From positions 186,001-250,000 of the forward strand of contig JAHHHR010000005.1 of assembly GCA_019359245.1 (NCBI GenBank): a stretch of 64,000 bases of DNA, written 5' to 3'. The notes under the pieces were generated by a model that was given only the letters and a program-made list of their open reading frames with translations, was not told the DNA's origin and did no database searches. The DNA is from Nostoc desertorum CM1-VF14 (GTDB lineage: Bacteria > Cyanobacteriota > Cyanobacteriia > Cyanobacteriales > Nostocaceae). This document shows positions 1-7,950 of the stretch, piece after piece (the first letter of the stretch is position 1; each line of letters starts with the position of its first letter). Position numbers and translations under genes: made by a program.

Positions 1-38
1 GCAAGATAATTTTACAAAACTACACTACAAGCAACTAG

Positions 39-129
39 TTTAGTCCATTGCCAGTTGTCATTAGTCATTTATCCGTTATCCGTTGTCCTTAACATAACAA
101 ATGACCAATGACCAATGACAAATGACTAT
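39..129. repeat. Heptanucleotide STRR tract
   Basis: The left edge of the window carries runs of about 7 bp such as GTCATTA, then AATGACC/AATGACA units further right, lying just beyond the stop codon of the FAD oxidoreductase. Similar heptamer tracts recur at several other gene boundaries in this window. Short tandemly repeated heptamers are typical of heterocystous cyanobacteria. I see no gene in the first 129 bases. Confidence 0.6.
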
Positions 130-2184
130 CTACCGCCAATTATCCCAGTTTTCGTTAAAAATGGATGTATCGGGGAAGGCTGTGGGGTTGCCATTTTGTT
201 CCAAAAGCCGTTTGAGCGCTTCTAGTTGTGGCTCTTGTTTGGGTAAGTCATCGACTAGTTGGTAGGGTGCGATCGCATTTTTGATAGCAAAACTAGCAAC
301 AGTTCCCGCAGCCGCGCCAGCCGACCATTCAAAGGAATGGACTCGATAGGCAGCAGCAGCAATATGGCTAGTACCAATGCTTTTGCCTCCTACCAGTAAA
401 TTGTCAATTTTCTGAGGAATCATTGCCCTCAGAGCAATTTGGAAGGGATAAGCAAGACCTGCACCACGCCTTTCACCTGGACGTTCTATATTACCAGGGG
501 CTTCTGGGGGACTATTCACCATACAAGGATGGAAATCTATTGCGTAGTGACCAATACCCACAGAATCGGGAAAAATGGTAGAACGAGTCCGCCGCATTGC
601 TTTGTCTGGTGAAATCTGACCGCTAATTACAGATGTGGCTTCCAATCCTGCTAGCGCAGCTTTTAACTGCCGATACATATCTGTTGGCAGAGTCTTAGAG
701 TAATACTCATCATTGTAATCTCGGCGAGAAATATCAATTTCCCAAATAGTAAAACCTCCAGGTTGTCCCCAACTGGGGCGTCCAATAATGCGGCGTCCTT
801 CTCGCATATAAGGGTATTTTGATAAGCCATGTACTGTCCCCATTGGTGAATCTAACCCGGAAACAAAACGGTTATTAGGTTGCTGCTGCTTTACACCTTC
901 CCCCAATTGAGAATCTGTAGTTCCAGCTACCAACCAATGATAGAAAGAGATGGCATTTTCCTCACCTTTGCGGAGGGTTTCTGTTCGCAGTCCTCCCATC
1001 CAGCCCCCTGGTTTTAACTGCCCAGTCCCTTGTAACTGTTGGCGACTGTAAACTAAGTTATCCTTGGCTGTTCCGGGGCGGTAGTCGTTACCCCAAGTCC
1101 AGTTTTGCATAGAAATATCCCCTGGTGTAGCAGCAGTAAAACTTACACCGCCAAATTTTGTGGGTTTCCCTTTGTTTGGACTCCAAATGCGACGATAGGT
1201 GAAAACTAAGTCAAAGTTAGCCAGTCGTTTTAATTCGTAGCTGAAATATGGTGCATATTGTGAATAAAATGGGGGCATCGTCTGCGGTTGGGGTTCCTTA
1301 GTTGCCTCCATTGCAAAAGTATAGGTAAAGCCTTGAGGGCAATAAGGATCATTATTGGCGCTGGAAGAAGAAGGTTCCAGGTAGGAAAGAGCATCAATAC
1401 CTAATCGGTAGGGAACATCAGCTAGTGCAATAATTTCTCCAGTTTCGCTCGCGTCTACGACATACCACTTAGGAGCATCCCCTTTATCTGCCTTAGGAAG
1501 GAAACGGAGAATAGTTTTGGTAAATTGAGATGAGTTTTCGTAGCGATAAGCATCTTCAATAACTTGAGATAAAGTAAAAGTATTAAGGGGTGGTGCGCCT
1601 TTTGGTGGTTGATGTTGAATAGCGATCGCACCATTAATTATTTTGCCATCAGCAGCGATTTCTAAATCCTTAATTACCGTGTTGGGAAACCATTGCAGCT
1701 TCCCTTTGCCTTGCTTCTCGGCATCTTTGAGCATTTGGGTCAAAATGTTGTGAGCATCGCGGGGAAGAAAGCAAGAGTCACTTACCCAACAGTCACCGGG
1801 GTTAAGTTCACCGTATTTGCGCCTAATCCGGTTTCGCAATTCTAGGTAGCCGCGCGAATAGAATTTTAGGGCACGCTGAGTTGGACGTTCGTCTAACGCA
1901 GATGTCCCTTGAGAAGAAATTTGTCCTCCCAGCCAGTCAGTAATTTCCGTGAGGCAAACTGTTCGTCCGGCTAGTAACCCCTCGTAAGCTGTGGCGGCAC
2001 CGGATAGTCCACCACCCACAACTAAAATCTCGCAATTGACAGTTTTATCTGGGGTTCTCGGTACTGTGGCGATTGCCTTTGATGTTGGCGCTGCGATCGC
2101 TCCATTAAATGCAACTAAGCTAGATATTAAATTGAGACCGATCAGCGATATTAAGCTATAAGCTACTTTGTGTCTGTGCTTCAT
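130..2184 (-). CDS. Exported FAD-dependent oxidoreductase
   Basis: A 684-residue FAD-dependent oxidoreductase of the FAD_oxidored type (often called xanthan-lyase-like). Residues 1-31 form a Sec-type signal peptide ending in an AIA-A cleavage-like site, so the protein probably acts in the periplasm or on the surface. The dinucleotide-binding loop is at about residues 55-68 (VVGGGLSGAATAYE), and a second conserved FAD patch near the C-terminus reads LLVGGKSIGTSHIAAAAYR. The substrate is not evident. The start is the first ATG and directly precedes the signal peptide. It stands alone, with no neighbour in the same direction close upstream. Confidence is high for the fold and low for the substrate. 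Confidence 0.85.
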   Translation of the reverse strand: MKHRHKVAYSLISLIGLNLISSLVAFNGAIAAPTSKAIATVPRTPDKTVNCEILVVGGGLSGAATAYEGLLAGRTVCLTEITDWLGGQISSQGTSALDERPTQRALKFYSRGYLELRNRIRRKYGELNPGDCWVSDSCFLPRDAHNILTQMLKDAEKQGKGKLQWFPNTVIKDLEIAADGKIINGAIAIQHQPPKGAPPLNTFTLSQVIEDAYRYENSSQFTKTILRFLPKADKGDAPKWYVVDASETGEIIALADVPYRLGIDALSYLEPSSSSANNDPYCPQGFTYTFAMEATKEPQPQTMPPFYSQYAPYFSYELKRLANFDLVFTYRRIWSPNKGKPTKFGGVSFTAATPGDISMQNWTWGNDYRPGTAKDNLVYSRQQLQGTGQLKPGGWMGGLRTETLRKGEENAISFYHWLVAGTTDSQLGEGVKQQQPNNRFVSGLDSPMGTVHGLSKYPYMREGRRIIGRPSWGQPGGFTIWEIDISRRDYNDEYYSKTLPTDMYRQLKAALAGLEATSVISGQISPDKAMRRTRSTIFPDSVGIGHYAIDFHPCMVNSPPEAPGNIERPGERRGAGLAYPFQIALRAMIPQKIDNLLVGGKSIGTSHIAAAAYRVHSFEWSAGAAAGTVASFAIKNAIAPYQLVDDLPKQEPQLEALKRLLEQNGNPTAFPDTSIFNENWDNWR

Positions 2185-2453
2185 GGTTAAAAAACCGCTC
2201 CAAATCCTGTGTCACCTTGTAGAAGGTAGCATCCAGCAAATGCTCATCACAAGTTTATAAGAGTAAATATATTTAAATACAATCTTTACACTGAAAATAC
2301 TGAGTATGGAGGTGAAATTTATCCTGTCTTGTTGTCATGCTAGAAAGTCTGCTTTATCTGCCCAGTCTAAACAAGAGGATTAACTGGATACACCTGAAGC
2401 GTTCCCCCTTGGGGTTGCCGTTCGCGGTAGCGTCTCTGAAAGAGAAGGCATCG
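2185..2453. other. Intergenic, REP-like repeats, no gene seen
   Basis: An AT-rich spacer upstream of the FAD oxidoreductase. From about 2401 there is REP-like sequence (GGGGTTGCCGTTCGCGGTAG and following) of the kind found between many Nostocales genes. No credible ORF or RNA gene was recognised. Confidence 0.4.
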
Positions 2454-2660
2454 CTATTCAACTACGTGCTCATAAAATCTTGATCCAGCGATCGCAACTC
2501 TCGGTATCAGTTCGGTAGATGCGTTCGCGCAGCGTCTTTGCAGGAGAATCGCCAACAACACGCCAGCAGCAGCGTGCAGCGCAAGCCCTAATGTTTGTTT
2601 TGATGATGGTAAGGCTTCAGCAATCATTGCTCCCATGAAGTTGCTGACAACGGGCAAAGC
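2454..2660 (-). pseudogene. Possible remnant of a ZIP-family metal transporter
   Basis: An open stretch on the minus strand begins LPVVSNFMGAMIAEALP and continues with GLALHAAAGVLLAI. That pattern resembles the first membrane segments of ZIP-type metal permeases, where an LALHAAAG helix is followed by an ELIPR-like motif. Here ELIPR occurs too, but a REP-like segment (encoding LQRRCANAST) sits between helix and motif, and the frame stops soon after. No ATG start with a ribosome site is seen; the only candidate is TTG. I read it as a decayed N-terminal fragment, but the family assignment is from memory of the motif only. Confidence 0.35.
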
Positions 2661-2740
2661 TCATAGTGTTAGAGCAAATAGAAATTCCTGCATAGGTCAG
2701 GCTCCGCTAGTCGTAACAGACTTTTTGATATTTGATCGGT

Positions 2741-3502
2741 CTACCGATAGATTGCATCATCGATTGTGGCTCGGAAGAATTCGCCCTCTGACTCAAACCG
2801 CTCAGTGCCAAAGTACCATCCAATTCGTAGACGCGTCGGAATGGTGTAGCCGGAGAATGTGCCCTCTGACTCTAAAATTCCACCGAAGTCCACATAATGG
2901 GACTCAGCACCTTCTGGATTACCCCAGCGCGGTAGCTTGAAGGTCTTGAGACGACCTGTTCGATCGATGGTGAAATCGAGTTCGGCTCTCTCGCCTTGCA
3001 CGACAAAACTGGAATGCAAGCTGGAGTCTAGATGCGATGAATCTGTGCTTGTCCATGAAACGCCATCGCCACAGAACACAGACGGTAAGCAGACTGACTC
3101 TGATTGGAGGCGACCAACGCTAGACCGCGTAATATCCAAACCACTCGCCGTCATCACAGGGAATAATCCTAAAAGCTTCCACTGCATAGCACCTACACCG
3201 TCTATAATCCGATCCGATCCCACAATTGGCAAACCATTCATCCATGCCGTAGCACTCCAAATCAGTCCATGCTCCCAGCAAATGACTTGCTCTGCTTTGA
3301 ATGGAATCCAATTCTTCAATTTAATTTCGCCGTGCATCTGCAATCTAACCGCAGATGCGATCGCAGTTCCAGGAGCGATCGCATGTTCGAGATATCGTCT
3401 TGCTGCTTCTGGTAGATGAGCGAATTCGTCTGAATGAAACACACGATCCTTAGATATTGCAGAATTCCATAGCGTATTGAGAGAAATCTGTTTATTCATC
3501 AT
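2741..3502 (-). CDS. DUF6544-like protein
   Basis: A 253-residue soluble-looking protein. The opening motif HLPEAARRYLEHAIAPGT, followed by a LRMHGEIKL-like strand and GAMQWKLLGLFPVM, matches what I recall of the DUF6544 family (LPxPxxRYLxxA then a GxMxWxLLGLxP motif). The biochemical role of that family is unknown. It lies 14 bp downstream of the small membrane protein encoded at 3517-3855 on the same strand, so the two are probably co-transcribed. Two consecutive ATG codons occur at the start. There are no membrane segments and no signal peptide. Confidence 0.7.
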   Translation of the reverse strand: MMNKQISLNTLWNSAISKDRVFHSDEFAHLPEAARRYLEHAIAPGTAIASAVRLQMHGEIKLKNWIPFKAEQVICWEHGLIWSATAWMNGLPIVGSDRIIDGVGAMQWKLLGLFPVMTASGLDITRSSVGRLQSESVCLPSVFCGDGVSWTSTDSSHLDSSLHSSFVVQGERAELDFTIDRTGRLKTFKLPRWGNPEGAESHYVDFGGILESEGTFSGYTIPTRLRIGWYFGTERFESEGEFFRATIDDAIYR

Positions 3503-3516
3503 TGCCTCTAATATTT

Positions 3517-3855
3517 TTAATTCAGAATTTGATAGATTGTGATGATAAGAATGATTGCGAAAATAGCTGTATAGATTGATTTAGTATATTTGGCTAGCCA
3601 ATTTGGAAGATAAATAGAGAAATTGTCTTTTGTGGAATTTGAATATTTACGGGCAATCAGAGTTAATGGGCAGACGAATTTAAAGGTTAGTAGGGTTAGC
3701 CCTTCTAAAAATACCAATCCATAACCAATCCAGAGCCAGAGATCGAGTTTATTTGCGATTGCCGCATAAAGCATATAGAAAATAACAAAGTTGAAGAATA
3801 CCCATATCAACGTGTGAATGATTTTAATTAGCGTCAATTTTGTTCCATTTTCCAT
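3517..3855 (-). CDS. Small four-helix membrane protein
   Basis: A 112-residue protein with about three or four hydrophobic segments (about residues 10-33, 38-58 and 90-110) and a central FVCPLTLIARKYS motif in a loop. I do not recognise a named family. It is the first gene of a probable two-gene unit with the DUF6544-like gene 14 bp downstream. A diverged, stop-containing duplicate of its first 30 codons lies 2.4 kb away at 6154-6247, which supports this being a real gene with a history of duplication here. Confidence 0.65.
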   Translation of the reverse strand: MENGTKLTLIKIIHTLIWVFFNFVIFYMLYAAIANKLDLWLWIGYGLVFLEGLTLLTFKFVCPLTLIARKYSNSTKDNFSIYLPNWLAKYTKSIYTAIFAIILIITIYQILN

Positions 3856-4002
3856 ATTGGTATTAGTGTGACGGGAGTTTGTTCTATTTATTGAATGAGT
3901 TGATTGAATACGATATAAAACGTAACGGTCGATTTTGTAAATAATGCCAAAAATTGAGCGCAGGTATAATAACAGAGATAGCCAGAAAGCAGATTTAAAG
4001 TT

Positions 4003-4218
4003 ATGCGATCGCCTTTTCGCGTTTTTTCGGTTGCCGAATATTTAAAAGCAGAAAGTAAAAGCGAACTCCACCATGAGTATTTGGGTGGTCAAATTTTTGC
4101 GATCGCGGGGGGCAGTAAGGCGCACAAGGGAATTGGACAAAGGAGATTTTGGCAAGTGAGGATAAAGTGGCTTTAAATTCGGTCAACTTATCGCTAATGA
4201 TGACAGATATCTATGATT
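4003..4218 (+). pseudogene. Collapsed Uma2-family nuclease gene
   Basis: The frame from the ATG at 4003 reads like the N-terminus of Uma2 (DUF820) proteins: SVAEYLKAES, then ELHHEYLGGQIFAIAGGSKAH, where the EY..G.I.A..G signature is intact (about residues 9-42). About 10 codons later the frame is lost. In another frame (4149-4218) the typical Uma2 C-terminus follows: DKVALNSVNLSLMMTDIYD. The middle of the gene, which in the family carries the PD-(D/E)XK catalytic residues, is missing. This is therefore an internal deletion with a frameshift, leaving both ends. Uma2 genes are very abundant in cyanobacteria, and dead copies are common. Confidence 0.65.
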
Positions 4219-4284
4219 TTTTGATTTTGGCGGATAAGGGTAATATTTTGTATTGTAGTTACAGTAGAACAGAAAGCATTAATT

Positions 4285-4830
4285 ATGATAATTGGAATAT
4301 TTCTAAGAAATTTTAAGACATATTCAGGAATAAACTATATCCCTTTGACAAATGGGCATAGTTTTTGTGGCTTAGTCGGTAATAATGGAATTGGTAAAAG
4401 TTCTGTTTTGGAGTCTCTTGATAGTTTATTAAATGGCAAAACTTGGAATTACAACGTTGTTGTCAAGAAAAGTGGCTTAAATACTGTGAAACCGTATATT
4501 GTTCCTGTTTATTTATTATCATTTAATCAAATAAAGGGAAAAAATACTGAAAAATTTAAACAAATAAGCGACTACGTGTGGAATGTTGAGGAAAATGACA
4601 TCAGTTTAGCAACTCGAGTTCATTTCAAGTTGTTTCAAGAGCAAAGAAATTGGATAAAAATAAGTAATATTGATAAGTTGTTAATTCCATTAGGTTTGTC
4701 TTATGATGGAGTGCCAAGTTTAAGCATCTTTAATACAAACAAGTTTGAATTTGCAAGAAAATACGTTGAAAAAATTAGCAGTGAATATAAAATCCCAGAA
4801 TGGATTGAAGATATAAAAAAAATATACTGA
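4285..4830 (+). pseudogene. Truncated AAA/ABC-type ATPase, N-terminal part
   Basis: A 181-residue reading frame starting with an SMC/AAA_15-like N-terminus: a short beta strand, LRNFKTYSGIN, then a Walker A motif GNNGIGKSS at about residues 33-41. No Walker B, signature or C-terminal ATPase half is present; the frame stops at 4830 and is followed at once by an unrelated restriction-subunit fragment. Base composition is markedly AT-rich compared with the flanking genes, which suggests transfer. ATPases of this shape (overcoming-lysogenisation or anti-phage type) often partner a nuclease. I cannot exclude a functional short protein, but truncation is more likely. Confidence 0.55.
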
Positions 4831-4893
4831 AAACGCATAAATTAATCTCGATAGCATCGCCTTCTACAATGATGGCATCACCTTCAGATATGA

Positions 4894-5055
4894 GTTAAGG
4901 TTAAAATTCCTATTCCACCATTCAATAAACAGCTTGAAATTGTCGAACATATCGATGAAATTTGTAATCGCGCCAAACAACTCCGACAAGAAGCTGAAGC
5001 TGATTTAGAGAAAGCAAAACAAGAATTCGAGGCAATGATTTTAGGCATTCAATAA
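4894..5055 (+). pseudogene. C-terminal remnant of type I restriction HsdS
   Basis: The open stretch encodes KIPIPPFNKQLEIVEHI, then a helical tail ending QEFEAMILGIQ and a stop. The IPxPPxxxQxxIVxxI motif followed by an AKQLRQEAEADLEKAK coiled coil is the signature C-terminus of the specificity subunit (HsdS) of type I restriction-modification systems. No start codon, upstream DNA-recognition domain, hsdM or hsdR exists nearby, so only the last 50 or so codons survive. Confidence 0.75.
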
Positions 5056-5132
5056 GCTGATAATTCGGGCAAAGTTTTGCGAACTCTAAACTTTTTAATT
5101 GAGATAGCACTTTGCTTTGTGGATTATGAGGC

Positions 5133-5167
5133 GCGATGGCTTCGCCGGTTCGCAAAGCGACCATCGC
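5133..5167. repeat. REP-like palindrome
   Basis: An inverted repeat GCGATGG (5133-5139) and CCATCGC (5161-5167) encloses a GC-rich loop containing CTTCGCC and TTCGC. It has the look of the short palindromic elements scattered between cyanobacterial genes. It lies between the HsdS remnant and xisI. Confidence 0.6.
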
Positions 5168-5225
5168 ATAGGTTGAAATGATTCCCGCCTTTGATTTGAT
5201 GAAAATTGAACTAGCGATCGATAAC

Positions 5226-5567
5226 CTAACCTACAGCAAACTCAGTATCAGAGCGCACCCTAGCAGGTTGAAAACCCAAAACTATATCTTCATGTGGTAC
5301 ACCCAATTTTAATAACTCATAGGCAATTCCATCTTCCGTACCATCATATTGAATCCAAATCTTGCCATTTTTAATATCCAAATGTAGCAAACATCCATAA
5401 TCCCTGATATCATTCTGCTTCCAACCCACATACACTAATTGATAGTGATTGCGCTCCGTATCAAAAATAGGTTGAGCCTCAACATTCTTTGCCGATTTCA
5501 TCGAGCGCTCGGCTTTTGCTTGGATTAGTTGTTGAATATATTGCCTGTAGAGAGCTACTTTATCCAT
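5226..5567 (-). CDS. xisI: XisI-family protein
   Basis: A 113-residue protein matching the XisI family: DKVALYRQYIQQLIQ at the start, then FDTERNHYQLVYVGW and HLDIKNGKIWIQYDGTEDG, and the terminal GFQPARVRSDTEFAVG. In Anabaena, XisI helps control excision of the fdxN element, but most cyanobacteria carry many xisHI pairs with no such element. The ATG at 5567 lies inside the end of xisH (13-bp overlap), so translation is probably coupled. No fdxN or recombinase gene (xisF) is in the window. Its role here is therefore unassigned; a defence or addiction role is inference only. Confidence 0.9.
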   Translation of the reverse strand: MDKVALYRQYIQQLIQAKAERSMKSAKNVEAQPIFDTERNHYQLVYVGWKQNDIRDYGCLLHLDIKNGKIWIQYDGTEDGIAYELLKLGVPHEDIVLGFQPARVRSDTEFAVG

Positions 5568-5968
5568 TGCTCAATTGTCTCCTTTTCTAAGTCATAAACT
5601 AAAAGTTTAATTTGACTGCGTTCTACCACTGTATTAATAAAAGCTAAGTTAAAAAAGGTTTGATAAACAAAACGAGGTACTGCTAAATATAAAATTCGCT
5701 CTGGATCTTCATCTTCTAAAGCATACCGATAATCTAAAAACTGTCCATGCGCTAAATGAAAATCAGAAATCCTTGAGGGATTAATAAAACTTTTCACCTC
5801 AACCGCAATTTTATCATTTCCCCTTTGGGCACCAATAATCTGTTCCGCCCCAATGTCTATATACATTTCAACTCCACCTATACGCAATTCGTATGGATCG
5901 TGAGTTATTTGCCATCCGTCTTTTTCAAGAGCGCGTTTAACTTGCTCGTGATACAAATCTTTTGCCAT
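5555..5968 (-). CDS. xisH: XisH-family nuclease-fold protein
   Basis: A 137-residue XisH protein, close to the usual family length. It opens MAKDLYHEQVKRALEKDGW and contains MYIDIGAEQIIGAQRG followed by KIAVEVKSF. The D...E-V-K arrangement (about residues 37-60) is what one expects of a PD-(D/E)XK nuclease core, so a nuclease fold is plausible, although activity has not been inferred from anything else. It is the upstream gene of the xisHI pair and overlaps xisI by 13 bp. Flanking remains of Uma2, HsdS and an ATPase suggest a mobile or defence-rich neighbourhood. Confidence 0.9.
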   Translation of the reverse strand: MAKDLYHEQVKRALEKDGWQITHDPYELRIGGVEMYIDIGAEQIIGAQRGNDKIAVEVKSFINPSRISDFHLAHGQFLDYRYALEDEDPERILYLAVPRFVYQTFFNLAFINTVVERSQIKLLVYDLEKETIEQWIK

Positions 5969-6153
5969 ATTATGGGTTGCGATGAGGAACTTGAGCGATC
6001 GCTAATTAAATCACGGCACTAGAATATTTTAACTAAAATTTGACAGACTCAAAACCTTCAGCGCGATAGCGATGCACAGAAAACCTATGCTGTATAGCAT
6101 TCGCTATCATCCCAATTACAAGATTGCGATGTCTACGACGGGCTACGCCTACG

Positions 6154-6247
6154 CAGCATAAAGCATATAAAAAATCACAAAGTTGAAGAATACCTATATC
6201 AACGTGTGAATAATTTTAATCAGCGTCAATTTGATTTCACTTTTCAT
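6154..6247 (-). pseudogene. Duplicate fragment of the 3517-3855 membrane protein
   Basis: Reading from the ATG at 6247 the frame is MKSEIKLTLIKIIHTLI, stop, VFFNFVIFYMLYAA. This matches the first 32 codons of the intact gene at 3517-3855 almost residue for residue; the stop replaces Trp (TGG to TAG). The nucleotide match runs from about 6247 to 6154 and stops at a REP-like palindrome (GCGATG...CTACGC, 6126-6155). It is a truncated, inactivated duplicate. Confidence 0.8.
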
Positions 6248-6260
6248 AAAAGCAACGCAA

Positions 6261-6470
6261 GTACTTCAACACGATATTCGGGTACTTCAACACGATATTC
6301 GGGTACTTCAACACGATATTCGGGTACTTCAACACGATATTCGGGTACTTCAACACGATATTTGGGTACTTCAACACGATATTTGAGTACTTCAACACGA
6401 TATTTGAGTACTTCAACACGATATTTGGGTACTTCAACACGATATTCGGGTACTTCAACACAATATTTGG
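6261..6470. repeat. Tandem array, ten 21-bp units
   Basis: Ten head-to-tail copies of a 21-bp unit beginning GTACTTCAACACGATAT, with variation at only a few positions (TTCGG, TTTGG or TTTGA at the end; the last copy is diverged). There are no spacers, so it is not CRISPR. Because 21 is a multiple of three and the unit lacks stops, long frames run through it on both strands (heptads TSTRYSG, YPNIVLK, VEVPEYR), but none has a convincing start or homologue. The array lies directly after the duplicated gene fragment. 21 bp is also three heptamers. Confidence 0.9.
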
Positions 6471-6766
6471 ATGCTTGTGGACTCGCCAAAGCTTTGTTAT
6501 CAAACAGTCTTATAGAATTTATACTGTTAGCGGACAGCTAAAGTTTAGCCCATTCTGACTCCTGAGTTGTGAATTCTTCTTATAAAACTTTTTATACAAA
6601 TAATTTTAAAGATTTCAAGTGAAATTAGGGAATAAATATCAGATTTTACCGTAAACTTCACTTTAGTTTTGGTGGTTTTTACTCAGGGAAAAAGGAATAG
6701 CAAATAGCTAAAGTGGAACCACAAGTCTGTAGTAATTTTTACATAAATTTTGTAAGAGAGGCATTC

Positions 6767-7210
6767 ATGGCGCGACTGAAACGCAGTTCTACGGTATTGG
6801 ATAAGGCAACGCTACGGATATCGGGGATGAGATCGATTAGCGAAACGCTTGAGTTTAGCGATAGCTTAAATTTAGCGGAGTATGAAAAGCGGATTCAAAC
6901 CTTGCAAACGAAGCTATCGAGCTACAACACAATGCTTTCCACGGTTGATGAAGCGGTAGGGCAGATTGAATTGCTAGAGCAGGATTTGAGAAGCTATTCG
7001 GAAAAAATGTTGATGAGTGTGGCGACGCGCTATGGTAAGAACAGTTTGCAGTATATGCAGGCAGGGGGTAAACCACGCAAGAGTAGTAAGCGATCCGTGG
7101 GGAATACTGCACTGAAGACTGCGCCAACAACGACGATCGCAGCAGTGATGACACCGAATACAGATAAAGCGACGACAAATGGCAATGGCACGAAGGCATT
7201 GCTAAAGTAA
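6767..7210 (+). CDS. Coiled-coil protein of unknown function
   Basis: A 147-residue protein from the ATG at 6767, which has a good ribosome site (GAGAGG, 5-6 nt upstream). An in-frame GTG at 6713 has none. Residues about 15-95 form a predicted amphipathic coiled coil (KRIQTLQTKLSSYNTML, then IELLEQDLRSYSEKML), followed by VATRYGKNSLQYMQAGG, a basic patch KPRKSSKRS and a low-complexity Thr-rich tail. The YGKNSLQYxxAGG motif recurs in many small cyanobacterial proteins as I recall, but no function is known to me. A strong hairpin lies 18 bp after the stop. Confidence 0.65.
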   Translation: MARLKRSSTVLDKATLRISGMRSISETLEFSDSLNLAEYEKRIQTLQTKLSSYNTMLSTVDEAVGQIELLEQDLRSYSEKMLMSVATRYGKNSLQYMQAGGKPRKSSKRSVGNTALKTAPTTTIAAVMTPNTDKATTNGNGTKALLK

Positions 7211-7228
7211 GGAAATTAGTTGATCGGT

Positions 7229-7263
7229 GCGATCGCCCGGCTCTTTTCTAGCCGCGCGATCGC
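7229..7263 (+). terminator. HIP1-based hairpin, likely terminator
   Basis: GCGATCGC-C-CGGCT (7229-7242) pairs with AGCCG-C-GCGATCGC (7250-7263), around a CTTTTCT loop and followed by TTTCATT. The two stem arms are built from HIP1 octamers. It sits 18 bp downstream of the coiled-coil gene, as expected for a terminator. Confidence 0.6.
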
Positions 7264-7390
7264 TTTCATTATGTACAACTTTCATTATCTACAAATAAAC
7301 CAGTCAACAGGTCGGCGTAGTTGGGGCAGCAGATGTTGTTTCACCCAATCAGTCTTGTTATTAAACATATTTATGGGGAAAGCTCCTGAT

Positions 7391-7624
7391 TTAAGTTGAA
7401 TACTCTGATCCATTGGAACGCGCCAGAAGTATCAAACGTGCAATTCCATTTACTACGCCCAAAACCGCACACACACTCAGCCAAAGCATCAGATCGAGCA
7501 TAGAGCGAAATAGCACTACATATCCAAAGAATCGATCAGAGACTAATGCGAATAGCCAAGGCAATACGAGTAGGAAAAACCCTGGCAAGAATGTGCAGCC
7601 AATCCCTAACCAGACCCGCCACAA
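7391..7624 (-). CDS. Small two-helix membrane protein
   Basis: A 77-residue protein with two long hydrophobic helices (about residues 5-28 and 34-67, LMLWLSVCAVLGVVNGIARL) and a polar C-terminal tail. It is not recognised as any family. Its start lies next to an IS66 transposase remnant, whose frame runs toward it. It could be real or an accidental frame; composition and hydrophobic pattern favour a real small membrane protein. Confidence 0.4.
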   Translation of the reverse strand: MWRVWLGIGCTFLPGFFLLVLPWLFALVSDRFFGYVVLFRSMLDLMLWLSVCAVLGVVNGIARLILLARSNGSEYST

Positions 7625-7650
7625 TGGAATTCTACGAATCGTCTGTCTCC

Positions 7651-7800
7651 ACTGTCTAAATCTCGACTGACTTTTAAACGCTCTATTTCTTGCTGGAGTT
7701 CGTAGATGATTTTCTGTAACTCACGTATTACCTTGCTCTGCTCAATAATTATCTTTACCAGTTGTTCTTTCGATAACTGGTTCAAGCTTTCTCGGTCTAA
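7651..7800 (-). pseudogene. IS66-family transposase N-terminal remnant
   Basis: On the minus strand the frame reads LDRESLNQLSKEQLVKIII, a leucine-zipper-like helix ELQQEIERLKVSRDLDS, then loses homology at 7651. The SKEQLV....Q...I..LQ...ELQQEIERLK..LDLDS pattern is the start of cyanobacterial IS66-type transposases, which normally continue RTSSKPPS. No start codon precedes it (a TGA lies just upstream) and the catalytic DDE region is absent. It is an insertion-sequence fossil of about 50 codons. Confidence 0.7.
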
Positions 7801-7950
7801 AACAGTATGACAGGTATTGGTTCACATTTGTGATACCCCCCCTCAACTGTCCCCTTTGTCAATATTCTGTTACCTGAATCCTTACTTAAAAACTGCTCTT
7901 GCTAAAAGTAGACAAGAGCAGTTTTTAATTGCAAAGCCCAAAACAATAAT

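Noticed and set aside
2635..2940. Plus-strand ORF of 101 codons with ATG
   Set aside because: Antisense to the DUF6544-like gene and without ribosome site or family match; the opposite frame has conserved motifs.
2937..3419. Plus-strand ORF of 160 codons
   Set aside because: Antisense shadow of the DUF6544-like gene; no motif, and unlikely residue use.
6261..6470. CRISPR array
   Set aside because: Units are head to tail with no variable spacers and no cas genes nearby.
6206..6541. TSTRYSG-repeat ORF as a protein gene
   Set aside because: The frame exists because the 21-bp unit has no stops in several frames; no ribosome site or homologue is seen. Kept as a repeat.
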